The notes beneath the pieces are model-generated. The model did no database searches, had not been told where the DNA came from, and worked only from the letters and a program-made list of their open reading frames with translations. This document shows, in pieces, positions 23,516 through 26,797 of a DNA stretch of 26,797 bases. Position 1 is the stretch's first letter, and each line of letters begins with the position of its first letter. Source of the stretch: Opitutaceae bacterium UBA3033 (lineage in GTDB: Bacteria > Verrucomicrobiota > Verrucomicrobiia > Opitutales > Opitutaceae). Both the position numbers and the translations under genes were made by a program. The stretch is from positions 1 through 26,797 of the forward strand of contig DFDG01000202.1 in the NCBI GenBank assembly GCA_002367815.1, read 5' to 3'.

Positions 23516-24700
23516 ATGGTTATCTTGCCCCCTGCCTTCAAAGTCACTGCCGCCGTTGCCCGACAGTTCATGCGTCGCGCCTTGTTGCTTGATGCTCCTG
23601 CGCCGGATATTGCGACGGCACTCAACCACCACGGTTTCGTGCAGATCGACCCGATCAATGTCTGCGGCCGGATGCACGATCTCATATTGCGCAACCGAGT
23701 GGCCAATTATCAGGAGGGCGACCTCATGCGCCACGTGCATGGCGTTAAGCAAACCCTGCCGGCAGAATCACGCGTCGCGTTTGAGCATCATCAACCCGCC
23801 ACGGGCAACCTCGCTGTTTTCACCCATGACGCCTGGCCGCACCTGCAAGCTGTCATGCGGGCCCGCACCCGCCACAAAAGCGCGTGGTCCGGTCGCTTGA
23901 CTAAAGCCCAGCAGGAACTGATTGCGCCAATTTTTGATGCCATTCGCGAAACAGGACCTCTAAGTTCCGACGCCATCACCGATAATCGCCGAGCCAAGCG
24001 AGTTTGGGGCATGGCCACATTGCCCAAGTCGACGATGCAAAAACTGTTTTTTCACGGGCGTCTGATGATTGCCCAACGTCAGGGGATTCGCCGACTCTAT
24101 GACTTGCCGGAACGGGTGCTGCCCACCGCCGTGTTGAAGCTACCGGAACCGAAAAAATCGGAAACCGAACGCTGGGAGGCCTTGCTCAAAATACGTCAAC
24201 GTCGCTTGGTCATGCTCAAACGCACCGAGCTCGCTTCAGTCGAAGATCTCGTTCAACCCGTGCAGATTACCGACGGTCCGCTGCTCCACTGTCTGATCGA
24301 AGACGTCTCCCTCTTCGATCTCCCCTCTCCAACCACCAATCTCCGAACTTTGGCCCCCAAACTCCGGGCTTCCAACTCCAAACACCGATCTTCGAACTCC
24401 GCTCTCCCATCTCCGACACTCCTGATCGCACCGCTTGATCCCTTGATCTACGATCGCCGGGTTACTCAGGCTGTCTGGGACTACGACTACATCTGGGAAG
24501 TTTACACCCCGCCCGCCAAAAGAGTGCGCGGCTATTATGCGCTTCCAGCCTTGTCTGGTTCCGCACTGGTCGGACATGTCGACCCGAAGGCTGACCGTAA
24601 GACCAGCAAACTGATCGTGGTGTCACGCCAAGTGCGCCGGGGTCACGCCACCAAGTCCGCCGAGCTCCAATTGGCCAGGTTCCTCGGCCTGCGCATCTGA
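23516..24700 (+). CDS. YcaQ-type winged-helix protein (HTH_42), DNA-glycosylase-like
   Basis: From ATG 23516 this is a 394-residue protein; a TTG at 23489 would add nine residues. The N-terminus VTAAVARQFMRRALLLDAP, then GFVQIDPINVCGRMHDLILRNR, is typical of the YcaQ/AlkX group, whose E. coli member removes interstrand crosslinks and alkylated bases. LIAPLDPLIYDRR near residue 301 and VYTPPAKRVRGYYALP near 328 complete the family, with the catalytic QxD-type segment in VQIDP near 42. Between LFDLPSP and LLIAPLDP sits a Ser/Pro/Asn-rich stretch encoded by a heptanucleotide array (24310-24421). It keeps the reading frame but is foreign to the family core. The gene is divergent from galT and stands alone. 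Confidence 0.85.
   Translation: MVILPPAFKVTAAVARQFMRRALLLDAPAPDIATALNHHGFVQIDPINVCGRMHDLILRNRVANYQEGDLMRHVHGVKQTLPAESRVAFEHHQPATGNLAVFTHDAWPHLQAVMRARTRHKSAWSGRLTKAQQELIAPIFDAIRETGPLSSDAITDNRRAKRVWGMATLPKSTMQKLFFHGRLMIAQRQGIRRLYDLPERVLPTAVLKLPEPKKSETERWEALLKIRQRRLVMLKRTELASVEDLVQPVQITDGPLLHCLIEDVSLFDLPSPTTNLRTLAPKLRASNSKHRSSNSALPSPTLLIAPLDPLIYDRRVTQAVWDYDYIWEVYTPPAKRVRGYYALPALSGSALVGHVDPKADRKTSKLIVVSRQVRRGHATKSAELQLARFLGLRI
24310..24421 (+). repeat. Heptanucleotide array inside the YcaQ-type gene
   Basis: About sixteen consecutive 7-base units can be laid out in one register, most of the form NNNCTCC, for example gatctcc, cctctcc, aatctcc, aaactcc, caactcc, gaactcc, gctctcc and catctcc. Four units deviate more (gaacttt, ggccccc, gggcttc, aaacacc) but keep the register. 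In the reading frame it encodes a low-complexity Ser/Asn/Pro/Leu linker between two folded segments. The central twelve units are 84 bases, a multiple of three, which would keep the frame open. Heptanucleotide repeats are known as STRR sequences in cyanobacteria. Confidence 0.7.
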
Positions 24701-24731
24701 ATAGGTCGAACAGCCGAGCCGAGATACAAAC

Positions 24732-24752
24732 GGCCCGCTCAGAGATCGGGCC
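24732..24752. terminator. Possible bidirectional terminator hairpin
   Basis: GGCCCG at 24732-24737 pairs with CGGGCC at 24747-24752 around a nine-base loop, and outer GAGAT/ATCTC (24721-24725 and 24755-24759) can add pairing. It lies between convergent genes (the YcaQ-type gene ending at 24700 and ilvA ending at 24855), where a shared terminator is expected. There is no clear T-run on either side, so the call is weak. Confidence 0.35.
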
Positions 24753-24772
24753 TAATCTCAAGACTTTCGGGT

Positions 24773-24841
24773 GAATGTCACCTATTAAGTGACATTCAAC
24801 TATTGGTATTTGAGAGGTAGTGTCACTTAATAGGTGACACT
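24773..24841. repeat. Nested palindrome pair (REP/BIME-like)
   Basis: Two hairpins lie side by side. The left one is GAATGTCAC (24773-24781), loop CTATTAA, GTGACATTC (24789-24797). The right one is AGTGTCAC (24819-24826), loop TTAATAG, GTGACACT (24834-24841). The 19 bases TGTCACCTATTAAGTGACA at 24776-24794 are the exact reverse complement of 24821-24839. The whole element can therefore fold as two small hairpins with complementary loops or as one long stem. It lies in the 154-nt gap between the convergent YcaQ-type and ilvA genes. Confidence 0.85.
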
Positions 24842-24854
24842 TTTGGAAACGAAT

Positions 24855-26363
24855 TTAGCGCAGGAAAAGTTTGTAGGCCGGGCTCTCGGTTTCGTCCCAA
24901 TAACGGTAGCCGAGTTTGGTCAGAAATTTCTGCAAAACCGGTTTCTCTTCAACCGGCACCTGCAAGCCCACGAGCACCCGGCCATAATCCGCCCCATGGT
25001 TGCGATAGTGAAACAGACTGATGTTCCAGTTGGGCGACATCGCCGTCAGAAAGGCCATCAGTGCTCCCGGTTTTTCGGGAAACTCGAAGCGGAAAAGCAA
25101 TTCATTCTCCGCCAAAGGCGAACGCCCACCGACCATGTGGCGGATGTGGGTTTTGGCGGTTTCATCATTGGTCAGATCGAGTGATTTGAATCCGTGGCGG
25201 CTAAAATTGGCGGCGATCTTTTTGCTCTCCCCTCGCCCCCCGGTCCGGATACCCACGAAGATGTGCGCCGCGTCCTTGTCGGCGATGCGGTAGTTGAATT
25301 CCGTCACACTCCGACGGCCCACCAATTTGCAGAATCGTTTCAAGCTGCCCGGCTCCTCCGGAATCGTGACCGCGAGAACCGCTTCCCGGTGCTCACCAAT
25401 CTCGGCCCGCTCGGCGATATACCGTAGCCGGTCGAAATTGAGATTAGCGCCACAAGCCACGGCGATGAGGGTCTCGCCCTTCAAGCGGTTACGTTCAACG
25501 TAAGCCTTGGCTCCGGCGATGGCCAGCGCCCCCGCAGGTTCGAGAATCGCCCTGGTATCTTCGAACACATCTTTCGTCGCGGCACAGATATCGTCGTTAT
25601 CCACCAGCACGACCTCATCGAGATATTTGCGACACAGTCGAAATGTTTCCGCGCCGACCTGTTTCACCGCCACACCATCGGCGAATAAACCCGCATGGGC
25701 CAACTTCACGCGCCGCCCCGCCTTGAGGGACTGACTCATCGCATCGGAATCCACGGGCTCCACGCCAATCACTTTGACATCCGGTCGCACTGCTTTGACA
25801 CAGGCCGCGATTCCGGCCGCCAAGCCACCGCCCCCGATTGCCACGAAGATTGCATGCAAGGGACCCTGATGCTGACGCAACAGTTCGAGCGCGATCGTGC
25901 CCTGCCCGGCGATCACATCCGGATCATCAAAGGGATGCACGAAAGTGAGCTTTTCTTTCTTTTCCAATTCACGCGCGTGCAACTGGGCATCGTCAAAAGA
26001 GTCGCCGAACATGACCACTTCGCCACCACGCGCCTTCACGGCCTGCACCTTCAATTGGGGCGTGGTCACCGGCATGACAATCACCGCCCGCGCGCCCAGT
26101 CGTTTGGCGGCCAAGGCCACACCCTGAGCATGATTGCCCGCCGAGGCACAGACGACACCCCGCGCCAGAGCCTCGGGAGAAAGATTGGCCATTTTGTTGT
26201 AGGCTCCGCGCAGCTTGAAAGAGAACACGCTTTGCATGTCCTCGCGCTTCAACAATAGCGTGTTGTTAAGCCGGGCCGACAGATGCGCCGCCTTTTCCAA
26301 AGGCGTTTCCTTGGCGACATCATAGACGCGCGCCGTGAGTGTTTTTTGCAGATAATTGGTCAT
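24855..26363 (-). CDS. ilvA: Threonine ammonia-lyase, biosynthetic
   Basis: From ATG 26363 this is a 502-residue enzyme that deaminates threonine to 2-oxobutanoate, the first step of isoleucine synthesis. The PLP lysine is K50 in EDMQSVFSFKLRGAYN. SAGNHAQGVALAAKRLG near residue 82 and the phosphate-binding GGGGLAAGIAACV near 185 fit fold-type II. The C-terminal 170 residues hold two ACT-like regulatory domains, beginning LAVTIPEEPGSLKRF and FEFPEKPGALMAFL, so feedback control by isoleucine is expected. E. coli IlvA has 514 residues. An open frame extends back to 26771, but it crosses the recQ start and lacks homology, so the ATG with a GAGG about eight bases upstream is chosen. Confidence 0.95.
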   Translation of the reverse strand: MTNYLQKTLTARVYDVAKETPLEKAAHLSARLNNTLLLKREDMQSVFSFKLRGAYNKMANLSPEALARGVVCASAGNHAQGVALAAKRLGARAVIVMPVTTPQLKVQAVKARGGEVVMFGDSFDDAQLHARELEKKEKLTFVHPFDDPDVIAGQGTIALELLRQHQGPLHAIFVAIGGGGLAAGIAACVKAVRPDVKVIGVEPVDSDAMSQSLKAGRRVKLAHAGLFADGVAVKQVGAETFRLCRKYLDEVVLVDNDDICAATKDVFEDTRAILEPAGALAIAGAKAYVERNRLKGETLIAVACGANLNFDRLRYIAERAEIGEHREAVLAVTIPEEPGSLKRFCKLVGRRSVTEFNYRIADKDAAHIFVGIRTGGRGESKKIAANFSRHGFKSLDLTNDETAKTHIRHMVGGRSPLAENELLFRFEFPEKPGALMAFLTAMSPNWNISLFHYRNHGADYGRVLVGLQVPVEEKPVLQKFLTKLGYRYWDETESPAYKLFLR

Positions 26364-26537
26364 ATGTGCCTCTGTATGTATACCCCTCCTGATGGGGTGG
26401 GTGTGGCAGGTCCATTTCACGCTGTCCACTCTCAAATCCCAGCGATCATACCGGCGAATGGTCTGCGGTGGCGATTCCGGCATGTTCTGTATTGTGTGGA
26501 AAAGCATTCGACCCAATGTCAGGACCAACTCCGTTTC

Positions 26538-26797
26538 ATGCCTGAAATTCTCGATACTCTCCGCCTCACTTTTGGTTACGATGCTTTCCGCCCGCTCCAG
26601 CGCGAGATTATCGAGGCGCATATGGCCGGGCGCGACACTTTCGCCCTTCTGCCCACCGGAGGCGGGAAATCGCTGTGCTTTCAACTTCCGGCCATTGTCC
26701 GAGGCACCGGACTGACAGTAGTGGTTTCCCCTTTGATCGCTTTGATGAAGGATCAGGTGGACCAGCTCCAAGCCATGGGCGTTGCCGCCACGTTTCT
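26538..26797 (+). CDS. recQ: ATP-dependent DNA helicase RecQ, N-terminal part
   Basis: The frame is open from ATG 26538 to the window end (86 codons). It reads LTFGYDAFRPLQREIIEAHM, with the RecQ motif 0 (FRPLQREII), then the Walker A motif LLPTGGGKSLCFQLPA, motif Ia VVVSPLIALMKDQVDQL and the start of the next helix. RecQ unwinds recombination and repair intermediates in the 3'-5' direction. It is divergent from ilvA, with a 174-nt gap that must hold both promoters; a short ACCCC/GGGGT hairpin lies at 26382-26398, closer to ilvA. The rest of the protein lies outside the window. Confidence 0.93.
   Translation, partial: MPEILDTLRLTFGYDAFRPLQREIIEAHMAGRDTFALLPTGGGKSLCFQLPAIVRGTGLTVVVSPLIALMKDQVDQLQAMGVAATF

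Noticed and set aside
26382..26398. ACCCC/GGGGT hairpin as an ilvA attenuator
   Set aside because: The stem is only five base pairs. No leader peptide rich in branched-chain amino acid codons and no T-run are visible.
26364..26771. 136-residue N-terminal extension of IlvA
   Set aside because: It runs antisense through the start of recQ, is low in family similarity, and the ATG at 26363 gives the usual IlvA length.

Overview
This window most likely comes from a Verrucomicrobiota-type bacterium (Opitutae-like by gene content). That placement is an inference. It rests on three divergent phytanoyl-CoA-dioxygenase-family proteins, large cytoplasmic beta-propellers, heparinase II/III-type proteins, a VF530-family protein, an L-arabinokinase-like GHMP kinase, a fairly high GC content by eye, and many starts without a good Shine-Dalgarno sequence. 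No tRNA, rRNA, CRISPR array, insertion sequence or phage gene was seen.

Layout. From 1 to 1138 (+): the end of a PhyH-family dioxygenase, then a VF530 protein and an ASCH-domain protein coupled by an ATGA overlap. From 1135 to 2394 (-): a DegT/StrS-type PLP aminotransferase whose stop overlaps the ASCH stop tail to tail. From 2544 to 6661 (+): two tandem paralogous beta-propeller proteins of about 650-670 aa. From 6693 to 10157 (+): a frameshifted NAD(P)-binding reductase pseudogene, a small four-helix membrane protein, a second PhyH-family oxygenase and a three-histidine-box fatty acid desaturase. From 10158 to 10751: a region holding a decayed sialidase fragment. From 10752 to 15292 (+): an outer-membrane beta-barrel candidate, an 802-aa toroid/lyase-like protein and a DUF4037 gene broken by three lesions. 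From 15301 to 23397 (-): a colinear seven-gene block, in transcription order GalT, an inositol-monophosphatase-family enzyme, an L-arabinokinase/galactokinase-type GHMP kinase, a ROK kinase, a heparinase II/III-like protein, an isochorismatase-family hydrolase and a third PhyH-family oxygenase. From 23516 to 24700 (+): a YcaQ-type winged-helix protein. From 24855 to 26363 (-): threonine ammonia-lyase (ilvA). From 26538 (+) to the window edge: the start of recQ.

The minus-strand block reads as a carbohydrate-use unit. A lyase-like enzyme would release sugars, two kinases phosphorylate them, GalT moves a sugar-1-phosphate onto UDP, and a sugar-phosphate phosphatase may balance the pool. The kinase carries the sugar-site pattern of plant L-arabinokinase rather than classical GalK, so the true substrate is open.

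The clearest structure not explained by genes is a set of short periodic repeats. Heptanucleotide arrays lie at two gene ends (about 4561 and 7461), and a roughly 112-bp heptanucleotide array sits in frame inside the YcaQ gene. A 9-nt periodic repeat ending in CGTGGTTAAC lies directly upstream of three unrelated start codons. A nested palindrome pair at 24773-24841 consists of two hairpins that are also a perfect 19-bp inverted repeat of each other. Three pseudogenes in about 8.5 kb suggest ongoing loss of accessory genes.
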